From Sva-07 sp963741755 (GTDB taxonomy: Bacteria; Actinomycetota; Acidimicrobiia; Acidimicrobiales; Ilumatobacteraceae), in assembly GCA_963741755.1 (NCBI GenBank), contig CAVUJG010000022.1, positions 62,001 through 126,000 on the forward strand: DNA of 64,000 bases, in the 5' to 3' direction. A model generated the notes under the pieces. It was given only the letters and a program-made list of their open reading frames with translations. It was not told the DNA's origin and made no database searches. The position numbers were made by a program, and so were the translations under genes. Below are positions 31,121 to 39,671 of the stretch, one piece after another. Positions within the stretch are counted from its first letter, which is position 1; each line of letters starts with the position of its first letter.

Positions 31121-33229
31121 TCAGGGGTCACGGACGAGCGAGATGAGCACGGCTGATTCGGGATGCATGACCGGCGGGCGGATGCCGTGGGCGGCCAGCT
31201 GGCTGCCGGTCAACTCGACGCCGTCGGTCAACCACGCGGGTTGCGTCAACGCCATCCCCCACCGCTCGCCGGGGAGTGCGACGTGTTCGACCCGGTAGCG
31301 CCCGTCGGGGTCGAGGCCCGGCAGACGCAGCGCTGGTGGCGTGAGGCTTGGCGCGGTCGCGAGCTGCGCAAATGACACCAACGCCTCAGATCGGTCAGCC
31401 GCGTACACCCCGTGAGCGCAGTACGCCGGCTCGGTGTCGAAGCGCACCACGTCGCCGCTGTGCAGCAACGGCCGGAATCGCTTGTGTACGGCGATGGCTT
31501 CGGCAAGCGCCGCCCGACGATCGTCGTCGAGCCGAGCAACGTTCCACTCGACACCCAGATGGCCGAACAGCGCGGTCGCCGCCCGGAACGCGAGCGTATG
31601 GACCCGGCCGGTGGTGTGCGCTCGGGTCGGCCCGATGTGAGCGCCCATCACCTCGGGAGGGAGCAGCATCGACGCGCCACGCTGGATGGTCTGACGTTCG
31701 AGCGCATCATTGCAGTCGCTGGTCCAGACCCGCTCGACGCGGCGCAGGATCTCGTGGTCGATCCGGCCGCCACCGCTCGCACACGACTCGAACTCGACAT
31801 TCGGGTGAGTCCGTCGCAGCTCGTCGAGCAGCGCGTAGAGCGCCGTCGTCTGGGCATGGGTGCCGGGCGCCCCGCGAGCGCCGGACCCCTGGGCGTGGTC
31901 GCGGTTCATGTCCCACTTCACGTAGGCGATGTCATGGTCGCGCAGTAGCGCGTCGAGGAAGCCGAGAACGTGCTCGAACGCCTCCGGTCGACCGAGATCG
32001 AGGACGAGTTGGTTGCGGCCGAGCACCGGGTCGTAGCCGTCGGTGGTGAGCGCCCACTCCGGATGGGCTCGGAACAGGTCGCTGTCCGGGTTGACCATCT
32101 CAGGCTCGACCCAGATGCCGAACTCCATCCCGAGCCCAGTGACGTACTCGATAAGCGGGGCGAGCCCGTCGGGATACACCTCGGGCGACACCCACCAGTC
32201 GCCGAGCCCGGATGTGTCGTCGCGGCGGGAACCGAACCAACCGTCGTCGAGCACGAACCGCTCGATGCCGACGTCGGCGGCGACCTCGGCCAACTCGCGC
32301 AGCGTCTCGAGGTCGTGGTCGAAGTAGACCGCCTCCCAGGTGTTGATCAGGACCGGGCGTGGTGATGTCGGGTGCGCCGGGCTCGACCGCACCGACCGAT
32401 GAAACCCCCAGGTGGCGGGCGTCAATCCATCCGACGAGTAGACCGCGACGACGCCGGGCGTCGTGTACGACTCGCCCGACTCCAGCACGACCTCGCCGGG
32501 ATGCAACAGCTCTCCGGCCTGCACGTAGCGTCGACCGTCGGCCAACCGCTCGGCGAGCATCGTGTGGTTCCCGCTCCACGCGAGGTGGACGCCGTGGACC
32601 TCGCCGACCCACTCGTTGAAACCGGAGGCACCGGCGAACAACAGCGGCACGTGTTCGTGTGACGTACGGCCCCGGAGATGCTCGGACACGAGTGCCCCGT
32701 CGTGCCACGCGTTGCGCACCGGGTGGAACTCGCGGGCCCAACGACCTTCGAAACGCAGGAGTTCGTCGGCGCTGTCGGGCAGCGGCACACTCACCGTCAA
32801 TGCATCGAGCGAGTAGCGACGATCGCCGACGTTGGTGATCGTCACCCGCACCCCGAGGACCTCGTCAACGGAGATCTCGGTCGTCAGCGCCAGACCGGCA
32901 ATTTCATCGCTCGACTCCACGGTGAGCGTGTCACCGTCGAGACGGTGCGCTGTCGGCACGAACCGAGGTGACCAGTCGCGACCGCCGCCTCGCCGACCGG
33001 CCAGACCTGGTCGCCCAACGAAGCCCTCCGCGTGCAGCGGCACGATGCTGATCGGGGCCACCGCACCCAACGCGCCGGCAACCACTGGTCGCCCGAGCGC
33101 CGCGTCGAGCGCATCGAGACTCGGCGCCGCGCCGAGGTGCTGGCCCCAGTGGACGATGGTCGGCGTCGCCGTCGACACGTCGACGACGACGTCGAACGAG
33201 CTGCCGCGGAGATGGACGGGATCTGGCAC
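31121..33229 (-). CDS. Alpha-galactosidase, glycoside hydrolase family 36
   Basis: 702-aa enzyme that removes terminal alpha-galactose from melibiose, raffinose and polysaccharides. An N-terminal beta-sandwich (1-300) is followed by the TIM barrel. It contains LINTWEAVYFDHDLETLREL, FVLDDGWFGSRRDD, the nucleophile Asp in YVKWDMNRDHA, FESCASGGGRID and the acid/base Asp in VWTSDCNDALE. No signal peptide, so it would act on imported sugars. The sugar-type ABC ATPase at 36745 is a possible functional partner, but no permease is nearby. Confidence 0.95.
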   Translation of the reverse strand: MPDPVHLRGSSFDVVVDVSTATPTIVHWGQHLGAAPSLDALDAALGRPVVAGALGAVAPISIVPLHAEGFVGRPGLAGRRGGGRDWSPRFVPTAHRLDGDTLTVESSDEIAGLALTTEISVDEVLGVRVTITNVGDRRYSLDALTVSVPLPDSADELLRFEGRWAREFHPVRNAWHDGALVSEHLRGRTSHEHVPLLFAGASGFNEWVGEVHGVHLAWSGNHTMLAERLADGRRYVQAGELLHPGEVVLESGESYTTPGVVAVYSSDGLTPATWGFHRSVRSSPAHPTSPRPVLINTWEAVYFDHDLETLRELAEVAADVGIERFVLDDGWFGSRRDDTSGLGDWWVSPEVYPDGLAPLIEYVTGLGMEFGIWVEPEMVNPDSDLFRAHPEWALTTDGYDPVLGRNQLVLDLGRPEAFEHVLGFLDALLRDHDIAYVKWDMNRDHAQGSGARGAPGTHAQTTALYALLDELRRTHPNVEFESCASGGGRIDHEILRRVERVWTSDCNDALERQTIQRGASMLLPPEVMGAHIGPTRAHTTGRVHTLAFRAATALFGHLGVEWNVARLDDDRRAALAEAIAVHKRFRPLLHSGDVVRFDTEPAYCAHGVYAADRSEALVSFAQLATAPSLTPPALRLPGLDPDGRYRVEHVALPGERWGMALTQPAWLTDGVELTGSQLAAHGIRPPVMHPESAVLISLVRDP

Positions 33230-33241
33230 ACCGACGCAGTT

Positions 33242-33901
33242 TCACATGGCGAGCCAGAGCAGGACGGCCTTGACCCGACGGTGCACCTCGTCCTCCTCAC
33301 TCAGTCCGAGCTTCGAGAAGATCCCGTTGATGTGTTTGGCGACCGCCTTGTCACCCAGCACCAAACGTTGTGCAATCGCTGCGTTGTTGAGCCCTTCGGC
33401 AATCAGGCCGAGCACCTCGGTCTCGCGCGACGTCAACTGGTCGATCTCCGACGGCCGCTGCGACCGGGACGCAACGAGGACCTCGACCACCTTCGGGTCG
33501 ACGGCGGACTGTCCCGCTGCGACCGACCGGATCGCCCGTTCGAACTCGTCGAGGTCGGCGACGCGTTCCTTGAGGAGATAGCCCAATCCGTCGGAGCCGT
33601 CCTCGAACAACGTCATCACGTAGTCGGGCTCGACGTACTGGCTCAGCACGAGGACACCGACGTCAGCATCGTCGGCTCGAATCTCGAGCGCGGCAACGAT
33701 TCCCTCATCGGTGAGCGTCGGTGGCATCTGGATGTCGGTGACCACCAGGTCGGGAGCGTGATCGGTGACGGCGGCACGGAGTTCGGGGAGGTCGGCGCAT
33801 TCGGCAACCAGTTCGATGTCGTCGATTGCGTGGATCATCGCCGCGATGCCGTTGCGCATGAACACACTGTCGTCGGCCACAACCACTCGAAGCGCTGTCA
33901 T
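33242..33901 (-). CDS. NarL/FixJ-type response regulator
   Basis: 219-aa two-component response regulator. The receiver domain (1-120) has the acidic pocket VVVADDSV, the phospho-acceptor Asp56 in LVVTDIQMPP, and Lys in YLLKERV. The LuxR helix-turn-helix (about 150-210) reads TSRETEVLGLIAEGLNNAAI then KAVAKHINGIFSKLGL. Translation starts inside the histidine kinase stop codon (ATGA, 33898-33901). It is the last gene of the four-gene operon from 36444. Confidence 0.95.
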   Translation of the reverse strand: MTALRVVVADDSVFMRNGIAAMIHAIDDIELVAECADLPELRAAVTDHAPDLVVTDIQMPPTLTDEGIVAALEIRADDADVGVLVLSQYVEPDYVMTLFEDGSDGLGYLLKERVADLDEFERAIRSVAAGQSAVDPKVVEVLVASRSQRPSEIDQLTSRETEVLGLIAEGLNNAAIAQRLVLGDKAVAKHINGIFSKLGLSEEDEVHRRVKAVLLWLAM

Positions 33902-35238
33902 CGACTGCCCCGGATCGCCGATACGGCCGAAGCACCATCGTGTCCGGTATCGCCAGACTCTGCGGCACGACGCGTCACAGGGACGCTCAGTTCGACCGTG
34001 GTCCCGACTCCGATCATGCTCTCGATGACCAATTCGCCACCCACAGCGCCGAGCCGATCACGAATGTTCTCGAAGCCGCGGCCCGCGCCGACCGTTCCCG
34101 CTGTGTCGAATCCCGGACCGGTGTCGGCGACCACCGCGACCAGCACCCGATCACCGTCGAGCGCTGGACACCGCAAACGGATCGTCACCTCGACATCGAC
34201 GCCGCCGTACTTGGAGGCGTTCTGCAGGGCTTCGAGGCAGCAGAAGTAGACCGCAGATTCGATGGCCGCATCGAATCGACCGACCCCGTCGTCGTCGACC
34301 ACCGTCCGCGTTCCGTTGCGCCGTGCGACCGCGGCGAGCGCCGTCGGCAGCCCGCGCATCTCCAGCAACGGCGGGTAGATCCCGTGGGCGAGCCGACGAA
34401 CCTCGTCGATCCCGGCCTCGAGGTCGTCGGCGAGTGCATCGACGGCGGTGACGTCGACGTCACCGCTCCTGCGAGCTGTACGTGCTGCGAGTCGCAGTTG
34501 CACCAGCACCGCGACGAGGCGCTGCTGGGCGCCGTCGTGCAGATCGCGTTCGATACGGCGCCGCTCGGTGTCGGCCGCGCTCACCAGGCGGCTGCGCGAC
34601 CGCCTGAGTTCGGCGTCGGACTCCCGCAGCCGATCGTTGGCGTCGAGGGCCTCGCCGAGCACGATCGTCTGCTGGCGGTTCGAGCGCCACACGATCAGGC
34701 TCAGCGGGATGATGTGCGCCACGAGGACGACGATGCAGAGCCATTGCCACACCCATGGCTCGACCCTCGTCTCCAGTTCGAAGACGTTCTGCAGGTACCC
34801 CGCCATGCCGGCCAGCAACGTCACGAACATCGCAGCCCCGACCATGAGCGGGAAACGCCGCTCGGGCAACTGCGTCGACACCAGCGCGATCGGCATGACG
34901 ATGTTGATCATCGCGATCGGCAGCACCACCGGCAACACGACGACGAAGACGAGCGACACCAGCCACTTGGTCGCCGTGAACAGCACGATCGCTCGTTCTA
35001 TGTCGCCGCGATCGATCGCCGGGATCGCTTGGCGTCGCACGAGACTCAACGCGAGAAAGATGCCGCTGAGGACCAACAGCCAAGGTTCGCGGTCGACGGA
35101 TGCCCAGAGCACGAATGGGAATGCGACCGCGATCCAGGAGATCCGCTGCTCTGACAGGACGGCCGCTCGGAACTGCTCTCGAGTCGACCTCATCATCGGC
35201 GCATGCGTGGGGTCGATGACATCGGCGCCCGCTCGCAT
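33898..35238 (-). CDS. Sensor histidine kinase (HisKA_3 / NarX-DesK-like)
   Basis: 446-aa membrane kinase. Six or so membrane helices fill about residues 30-190 (WIAVAFPFVLWASV, LVFVVVLPVVLPIAMINIVM, CIVVLVAHIIPLSLIVW). A short coiled coil leads to the HisKA_3 box with the phospho-histidine in ERRRIERDLHDGAQQRLVA, and the ATPase domain (EALQNASKYGGVDVEV, then GPGFDTAGTVGAGRGFENIR). The start at ATG 35238 is the most upstream reasonable one after the preceding gene; ATGs at 35196 and 35193 also fit. It is co-transcribed with two response regulators and a stalk protein. Confidence 0.9.
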   Translation of the reverse strand: MRAGADVIDPTHAPMMRSTREQFRAAVLSEQRISWIAVAFPFVLWASVDREPWLLVLSGIFLALSLVRRQAIPAIDRGDIERAIVLFTATKWLVSLVFVVVLPVVLPIAMINIVMPIALVSTQLPERRFPLMVGAAMFVTLLAGMAGYLQNVFELETRVEPWVWQWLCIVVLVAHIIPLSLIVWRSNRQQTIVLGEALDANDRLRESDAELRRSRSRLVSAADTERRRIERDLHDGAQQRLVAVLVQLRLAARTARRSGDVDVTAVDALADDLEAGIDEVRRLAHGIYPPLLEMRGLPTALAAVARRNGTRTVVDDDGVGRFDAAIESAVYFCCLEALQNASKYGGVDVEVTIRLRCPALDGDRVLVAVVADTGPGFDTAGTVGAGRGFENIRDRLGAVGGELVIESMIGVGTTVELSVPVTRRAAESGDTGHDGASAVSAIRGSR

Positions 35239-35257
35239 CGAGTCATCGTAGGAAACC

Positions 35258-35656
35258 TCAGCGCCCGTGTGGACGACCGAGCTTCGACGACAGGCGAAGC
35301 AGTGCCTCGGGACCGAAGCTCGACTTCGCCAGGAACTCGACCACGGGCTGCTCCCAGGCGTCGTCGGGGAGATCGGCCGGATCGGTCGTCGACAAGTAGG
35401 CGACCGGAAGATCCGGCCACGCTTGAGCGATTCGGCCCCGCACGGTCGGACCATCGAGGTCGCCGAGGTGCACGTCGAGCAACACCAGTCCGAGCTCGGC
35501 GCCTCGTTCGATGATCTGCTCGGCCGCGTAGACACCAGAGGTGGCGCAACCGACAACCCGGAAACCGTCGGTTGCGCCAACAACCGCTGCTGCAGCTCGA
35601 AGGAACGGAACCTGATCGTCGACCAGGAAGACCGCGACGTCGGATCGTTCGTTCAC
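35258..35656 (-). CDS. Stand-alone receiver-domain protein (CheY-like)
   Basis: 132-aa receiver domain only, from GTG 35656. The acidic pocket is VFLVDDQV and the phospho-acceptor is Asp61 in GLVLLDVHLGDLDG. Thr/Ser and Lys of the switch are in VAYLSTTD and VEFLAKSSF. There is no DNA-binding domain. It lies in an operon with a histidine kinase and a full NarL regulator, so it may act as a phosphate sink, relay or allosteric partner. It starts inside the stop codon of the stalk protein gene (GTGA). Confidence 0.88.
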   Translation of the reverse strand: MNERSDVAVFLVDDQVPFLRAAAAVVGATDGFRVVGCATSGVYAAEQIIERGAELGLVLLDVHLGDLDGPTVRGRIAQAWPDLPVAYLSTTDPADLPDDAWEQPVVEFLAKSSFGPEALLRLSSKLGRPHGR

Positions 35657-36444
35657 GAGCGGGTGATCGTTCCGGCAATCGGGTCGATGTCCCATTCCCA
35701 GTTCACGTCGCCCACGCAGTCGCGCATGCTGTCGCTGCTCGGGTGGGAGCTGCCGTCGACGTAGAAGTCGATCCGGAACTCGGCTCCCCAACACGGGAAC
35801 TTCCAGAAGTCGAACTCGAGCGTTCCACGGCGGTCCCCCAACAGCTCGGTGAGGTTGATCCGATCGATCGACTCGGCGCCGTTCTTCAGCCGACCACCCG
35901 TGCCATCGAGCCGCCGACCGTCGAGGTGCAAGGAGGCTTCACCGACGATGCGGGTGACCTCCACCACGATCTGCGAGAGCTCTGGCTCCTCGATCGGTGC
36001 CGGCGGCTCGATCGGTGCAGGCGGCTCAATCGGTGCAGGCGGCACGACCGGTGCCGGCGGCTCGATCGGAGCGGGCGGCGCCGGGGACGTTGGCGGTGGC
36101 TCGACCGGTAGCAACGCGGTCGATGGCGGTGGCTCGCTCGTCGTCGGCGCAGCGGTCGTCGTCGGCGCAGCGGTCGTGGTCGGCGCAGCGGTCGTCGTCG
36201 GCGCCGGCGGTTCGGTCGATGGTGGCGCCGAGTCGACAGGCGGCTCGGTAGACGGCGGGGCCACAGGAGGCAATGGTGCGCCGCTCGAGGCCGTGGTCGA
36301 GGAGCTGAACGCAGCAGCGGCAGCCAAAGCGAAGGCGAGCACGAGAGTGGCACCGATCGCGATCGCGACGTACAACTGGTTCCGACTGATGTAGTGCCCG
36401 GTCGGTGCGTTCGGGTCGGGTGGGTACTTGGCTGGCTGGTTCAT
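35653..36444 (-). CDS. Membrane-anchored protein with Pro/Thr-rich stalk and unknown extracytoplasmic domain
   Basis: 263-aa protein. A short cytoplasmic N-terminus (NQPAKYPPDPNAPTGHYISR) is followed by one membrane helix (AIAIGATLVLAFALAAAAAF), a long low-complexity stalk (APTTTA and PPAPIE repeats, about 50-160), and a C-terminal beta-rich domain of about 100 aa with two cysteines (FPCWGAEF and MRDCVGD) that may form a disulfide. I do not recognise the domain. First gene of an operon with RR, HK and RR, so an extracytoplasmic sensing or effector role is plausible. Its stop overlaps the next start. Confidence 0.8.
   Translation of the reverse strand: MNQPAKYPPDPNAPTGHYISRNQLYVAIAIGATLVLAFALAAAAAFSSSTTASSGAPLPPVAPPSTEPPVDSAPPSTEPPAPTTTAAPTTTAAPTTTAAPTTSEPPPSTALLPVEPPPTSPAPPAPIEPPAPVVPPAPIEPPAPIEPPAPIEEPELSQIVVEVTRIVGEASLHLDGRRLDGTGGRLKNGAESIDRINLTELLGDRRGTLEFDFWKFPCWGAEFRIDFYVDGSSHPSSDSMRDCVGDVNWEWDIDPIAGTITRS
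35991..36080 (-). repeat. 18-bp tandem repeat encoding the PPAPIE stalk
   Basis: Five 18-bp units of the type CGATCGGTGCAGGCGGCT, each with one to three differences, encode six-residue PPAPIE repeats on the minus strand. In-frame copy-number change is expected to alter stalk length. Confidence 0.85.
36137..36208 (-). repeat. 18-bp tandem repeat encoding the APTTTA stalk
   Basis: Four near-identical 18-bp units (GTCGTCGTCGGCGCAGCG type) in the same stalk gene, coding for repeats of Ala-Pro-Thr-Thr-Thr-Ala. Confidence 0.85.
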
Positions 36445-36533
36445 GGAGTCCATCGTCCGCGATTGGCACGCTCGACGACAGAGTGCCCAGGGACGTATCC
36501 GAGGTGGTGCAGGCACTACCTCGCACACCTGAC

Positions 36534-36575
36534 CGATGAGCCAAACCACCGCATACGGTCACTTCGCTCATCGCA
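36534..36575 (+). repeat. 42-bp palindromic repeat, tandem copy 1
   Basis: Outer arms CGATGAGC and GCTCATCG, inner arms ACCG and CGGT around CATA, giving a nested hairpin. It is identical to the copy starting 61 bp downstream. It differs from the GATTACATC and GGTTCCCGG families. Confidence 0.88.
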
Positions 36576-36594
36576 ACCGGCGAACACCAACCTG

Positions 36595-36636
36595 CGATGA
36601 GCCAAACCACCGCATACGGTCACTTCGCTCATCGCA
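36595..36636 (+). repeat. 42-bp palindromic repeat, tandem copy 2
   Basis: Second identical copy with arms GCGATGAGC and GCTCATCGC. It lies 109 bp before the ABC ATPase start. No third copy was seen in the window. Confidence 0.88.
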
Positions 36637-36744
36637 GCATCTGGTGGGAGTCCGACGGGAAGAGTGCGGTCGGGGCGGAGCGCAGCGGCCATGATGGTGG
36701 TCGCCACGGGGCATCACGAGGTCCCACGAGTTCAGGAGCATCGC

Positions 36745-37818
36745 TTGGCCACCGTCACGTTCCAGCACGCCAGCCGGACCTATCCGGGCACCGATGCTCC
36801 AGCGGTCGACGCACTCGACCTCGAGATCGGCGACGGCGAGTTCCTCGTGCTCGTCGGCCCGTCGGGCTGCGGCAAATCGACAACGCTGCGGATGCTCGCC
36901 GGCCTCGAGCCGGTCGACGACGGCCACATCCTGATCGGCGACCGCGACGTCACCGACGTGGCGCCGAAAGACCGCGACATCGCGATGGTGTTCCAGTCGT
37001 ACGCGCTCTATCCACACATGACGGTGGCGGAGAACATCGGCTTCCACCTCAAGGTGAAGAAGATCAACAAGAAGCAGCGCCGCACGCGGGTCGAGGAGGC
37101 GGCGCGGATCCTCGACCTCCACGAGCTCCTCGATCGCAAGCCGGCCAAACTCTCCGGCGGGCAGCGCCAGCGAGTTGCGATGGGCCGTGCGATCGTGCGC
37201 GAGCCCCAGGTGTTCCTGATGGACGAGCCGCTGTCGAACCTCGACGCGAAGCTACGCGTCCAGACGCGCACGCAGATCGCCGCGCTCCAGCGAGAACTCG
37301 GTGTCACGACGGTGTACGTCACCCACGACCAGACCGAAGCGATGACGATGGGCGACCGCGTGGCCGTGATGAACGACGGCATTCTCCAGCAGTGCGCGTC
37401 GCCGCGCGAGTTGTTCACCAACCCGGTGAACGAGTTCGTCGCCGGGTTCATCGGATCGCCGGCGATGAACCTGTTGGCGTCGACGATCGACGGGGAGGAC
37501 GCCGCCTACGGCACCCTGCGCGTGCCGTTGACCCCCGACCAACTCGAGGCGTTGACCTCGGGAGCGATCACCGTCGGGGTCCGGCCGAACGACTTCGAGA
37601 TCGGCGCGGAGGGCGGCCTGAACGCCACGGTCGAGTTCGTCGAAGAACTCGGCTCCGAGGCATTCCTCTATTGCATCGCCGACGGCACCGACAAGGAAAT
37701 CGTCGCTCGCACCGACGGGCTCAGCCCACTGCAGAGCGGCGACAAGGTGAGTCTGGTTCCCCGACCGGCGGGCGTGCACCTGTTCGACACGAAGTCAGGC
37801 GCTCGGCTCCCCGCCTGA
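36745..37818 (+). CDS. Sugar-type ABC transporter ATPase (UgpC/MsmX/MalK family)
   Basis: 357-aa ATP-binding subunit of carbohydrate importers, from TTG 36745 with a good AGGAG ribosome-binding site 6 nt upstream. Walker A GPSGCGKST, Q-loop VFQSYALYPHMTV, signature LSGGQRQRV, Walker B VFLMDEPLSNLDAK and the switch His in YVTHDQTEAM are all present. The C-terminal regulatory domain (TOBE/OB) has ITVGVRPNDFEIG. Promiscuous ATPases of this type (MsiK, MsmX) serve several sugar permeases; the lack of an adjacent permease fits that. It overlaps convergent lgt by 24 bp. Confidence 0.93.
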   Translation: MATVTFQHASRTYPGTDAPAVDALDLEIGDGEFLVLVGPSGCGKSTTLRMLAGLEPVDDGHILIGDRDVTDVAPKDRDIAMVFQSYALYPHMTVAENIGFHLKVKKINKKQRRTRVEEAARILDLHELLDRKPAKLSGGQRQRVAMGRAIVREPQVFLMDEPLSNLDAKLRVQTRTQIAALQRELGVTTVYVTHDQTEAMTMGDRVAVMNDGILQQCASPRELFTNPVNEFVAGFIGSPAMNLLASTIDGEDAAYGTLRVPLTPDQLEALTSGAITVGVRPNDFEIGAEGGLNATVEFVEELGSEAFLYCIADGTDKEIVARTDGLSPLQSGDKVSLVPRPAGVHLFDTKSGARLPA

Positions 37819-38802
37819 TCGCTCCGCGCCCTCGACCTCGTCCGTCGGCTCGACCGAATCATCCGTCGGCTCGACCTCGTCCGTCGGCTCGACCTCGTCC
37901 GTCGGCTCGACCTCGTCCGTGGGCTCGACCTCGTCAGTGGGCTCGATGTCGCTCGACGATTCGATGTCGCCGTGCACGTACCCCGTCGTGACCGGCTCGG
38001 GAATCGGATGGCGCCGCATCCAGGCGAGCACCACAGCGCCACCGACGACCGCCATCAAGGCCACCCACTGGTTCCAACGCAGACCGATCATCTCGTCAGC
38101 ACGATCGATGCGCATGCCCTCCACCCAGAACCGGCCGACGCCGTAGCCGATGATGTACATCACGAACAGCTGGCCCGGAGCGGGACGGAATCGCTTGTCG
38201 ATCCACAGCAGCAGCAGGCAGAGCCCCAGGCTCCACAGCGATTCATAGAGGAACGTCGGGTGGAACGTCGTGCCGACCGCGTACACCGTGGTGTCGAAGT
38301 GCACGGCGTCGATCTCGAGACCCCACGGCAGGTCGGTCGGGCGGCCGAACAGCTCCTGGTTGAAGTAGTTGCCCCACCGTCCAATCGCCTGGGCGAGCGG
38401 GATCGCCGGTGCCGCACACGTCGCGGCGGCCGCGAGTGGGATCCCGCGCCGCTTTGCCATGTACAGCCCGACTGGGATGCCGAGGAGCAGGCCGCCGGGG
38501 ATGCCCAGGCCGCCCTTCCAGATCTGAGGGATCCGGCCGAGGTCGTCGGCGAACAGATCCCAGTCGGTGGCGACGTGGTAGAGCCGCGCCCCGATGACGC
38601 CCGCAAGGACGGCCCAGATCGCAATCGAACTGGCGTCGTCGCGAGTCCCGATCTCGCGCTCTTCGAGTCGCCGTCCGAACAGCCAGACGGCGGCGACCAC
38701 GCCGAGCGCAATCATCAGCCCGTACATGTTCAGACTGAACGGCCCGATGTCGATCGAATTGAACTCTGGGCTGGGGATCGAACCCAGCAGCGATGCAGTC
38801 AT
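37795..38802 (-). CDS. lgt: Prolipoprotein diacylglyceryl transferase with repetitive acidic tail
   Basis: Membrane enzyme that attaches diacylglycerol from phosphatidylglycerol to the lipobox cysteine of prolipoproteins. 335 aa. About seven membrane helices; the signature GRWGNYFNQELFGRPTDLPW and the later GRFWVEGMRID are present. The last 55 residues are a cytoplasmic tail of repeated VEPTDE units from an 18-bp DNA tandem repeat, beyond the usual enzyme length. Repetitive acidic tails are seen in some actinobacterial Lgt proteins. It is downstream of the lipase gene, 11 bp apart, and overlaps convergent ABC ATPase. Confidence 0.96.
   Translation of the reverse strand: MTASLLGSIPSPEFNSIDIGPFSLNMYGLMIALGVVAAVWLFGRRLEEREIGTRDDASSIAIWAVLAGVIGARLYHVATDWDLFADDLGRIPQIWKGGLGIPGGLLLGIPVGLYMAKRRGIPLAAAATCAAPAIPLAQAIGRWGNYFNQELFGRPTDLPWGLEIDAVHFDTTVYAVGTTFHPTFLYESLWSLGLCLLLLWIDKRFRPAPGQLFVMYIIGYGVGRFWVEGMRIDRADEMIGLRWNQWVALMAVVGGAVVLAWMRRHPIPEPVTTGYVHGDIESSSDIEPTDEVEPTDEVEPTDEVEPTDEVEPTDDSVEPTDEVEGAERSGGEPSA
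37837..37947 (-). repeat. 18-bp tandem repeat in the lgt tail
   Basis: About six units of the type CTCGTCCGTCGGCTCGAC, one with 3 extra bases, coding for (V)EPTDE(V) on the minus strand. It is in frame and likely variable in number between strains. Confidence 0.88.
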
Positions 38803-38813
38803 CGACGGCCGAG

Positions 38814-39578
38814 TCAGCTCGCCGTGACGCGTGCGATGAACTCGCCGGTCATGCGTTCGATGTCGGCGCGGTCGTAGTCCTGCGTTGCGACGTGGTAACT
38901 GCGTTCGAGCCAAACGTGCTCGACGTCACCGCCGTAGCTCGCGGCGAGGTGCTCGCTGTTGGCCGGTTCGACGACGTGGTCCTGTCGCGAGGTGATCAGC
39001 AGCAGTGGCATCTGCAGGTCTCCGTAGCGGTCGGCCATCGGCATCAGCCCCTCGCGCATGAACGACAGCAGCGGTCGCAACGGCGCACCGTCGTAGGAGC
39101 TTTCTTCGACAGCGGGGTCGGCGATATCGCCACCGATGGCCGGCGCGATCTCAGTTCCGTCGTCGACCATCTCCTGGAGCATCTCCAACACGGCGGGGTC
39201 CTGTGGCGTCGTCGCCGGGTTGATGCACACGAGGCCGGCAATCTTCGACAGTTCGAATCCGGACCAGAGCGTCAATGACCCACCCATGCTCAGCCCGACC
39301 ACGGCGATCTGGTCGACACGATCGGCCAGTCGACCGTGGGCGGCGCGAACCTCGCCGGTCCAGTCGACCCAGCCGGTGGTGACCATCTCCTCGACCGTCG
39401 TGCCATGTCCGGGCAGACGCGGCATTTCGACGTGGTGACCGAGCGCGACCATCGCCTCCGCGATCCCGCGCATCGACGACGGGTTGCCGGTGAAGCCGTG
39501 CACGACGAGCACCCCGACGTCGGATGTGCCCTCGTGGGACATCGGTTCGGCTTCAGGCAGGACGGGCGAGGTCGTCAT
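38814..39578 (-). CDS. Alpha/beta hydrolase, monoacylglycerol lipase/carboxylesterase-like
   Basis: 254-aa esterase from ATG 39578. The oxyanion loop VLVVHGFTGNPSSMRG, nucleophile elbow VVGLSMGGSLTLW, acid in TSRQDHVVEP and His in RSYHVATQDYD are in the usual order. The length and the 60-residue lid between strand 6 and the acid fit carboxylesterase/monoglyceride lipase families. Same orientation as lgt, 11 bp upstream, so possibly an operon linked to lipid turnover. Confidence 0.9.
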   Translation of the reverse strand: MTTSPVLPEAEPMSHEGTSDVGVLVVHGFTGNPSSMRGIAEAMVALGHHVEMPRLPGHGTTVEEMVTTGWVDWTGEVRAAHGRLADRVDQIAVVGLSMGGSLTLWSGFELSKIAGLVCINPATTPQDPAVLEMLQEMVDDGTEIAPAIGGDIADPAVEESSYDGAPLRPLLSFMREGLMPMADRYGDLQMPLLLITSRQDHVVEPANSEHLAASYGGDVEHVWLERSYHVATQDYDRADIERMTGEFIARVTAS

Positions 39579-39647
39579 GGTCACCGTTTCTACTCGCTGG
39601 AACACCCGTCCGGAACCTCGCCAAGCAAGTTCGGAACAGGGACCTCC

Positions 39648-39660
39648 GGGGTCTGACCCC
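39648..39660. repeat. GGGGTC-T-GACCCC hairpin
   Basis: A perfect 6-bp inverted repeat (GGGGTCTGACCCC) in the 93-bp gap between ferredoxin and hydrolase genes. It equals the core of the 33-bp repeat but has no GATTACATC arms, so it may be a decayed or related element. It could act as a terminator for the ferredoxin gene. Confidence 0.5.
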
Positions 39661-39671
39661 AATTGTCACGC

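Larger units (their letters stand above)
36445..36744. other. 300-bp region without a gene, holding a doubled palindrome
   Basis: Divergent intergenic region between the stalk-protein operon and the ABC ATPase gene. Its main content is two 42-bp palindromes (listed separately). An open frame from 36597 starts with the palindrome sequence but reads arginine-rich shadow protein through the ATPase gene and is rejected. Promoters for both directions must lie here; none is clear by eye. Confidence 0.6.

Noticed and set aside
36597..37991. 464-aa ORF starting in the doubled palindrome
   Set aside because: Reads antisense-like arginine-rich sequence through the ABC ATPase gene; the true frame has Walker A/B and signature motifs.
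39648..39660. Full 33-bp repeat at the ferredoxin 3' end
   Set aside because: Only the GGGGTCTGACCCC core is present. The GATTACATC arms are missing, so it was not counted as a seventh copy.
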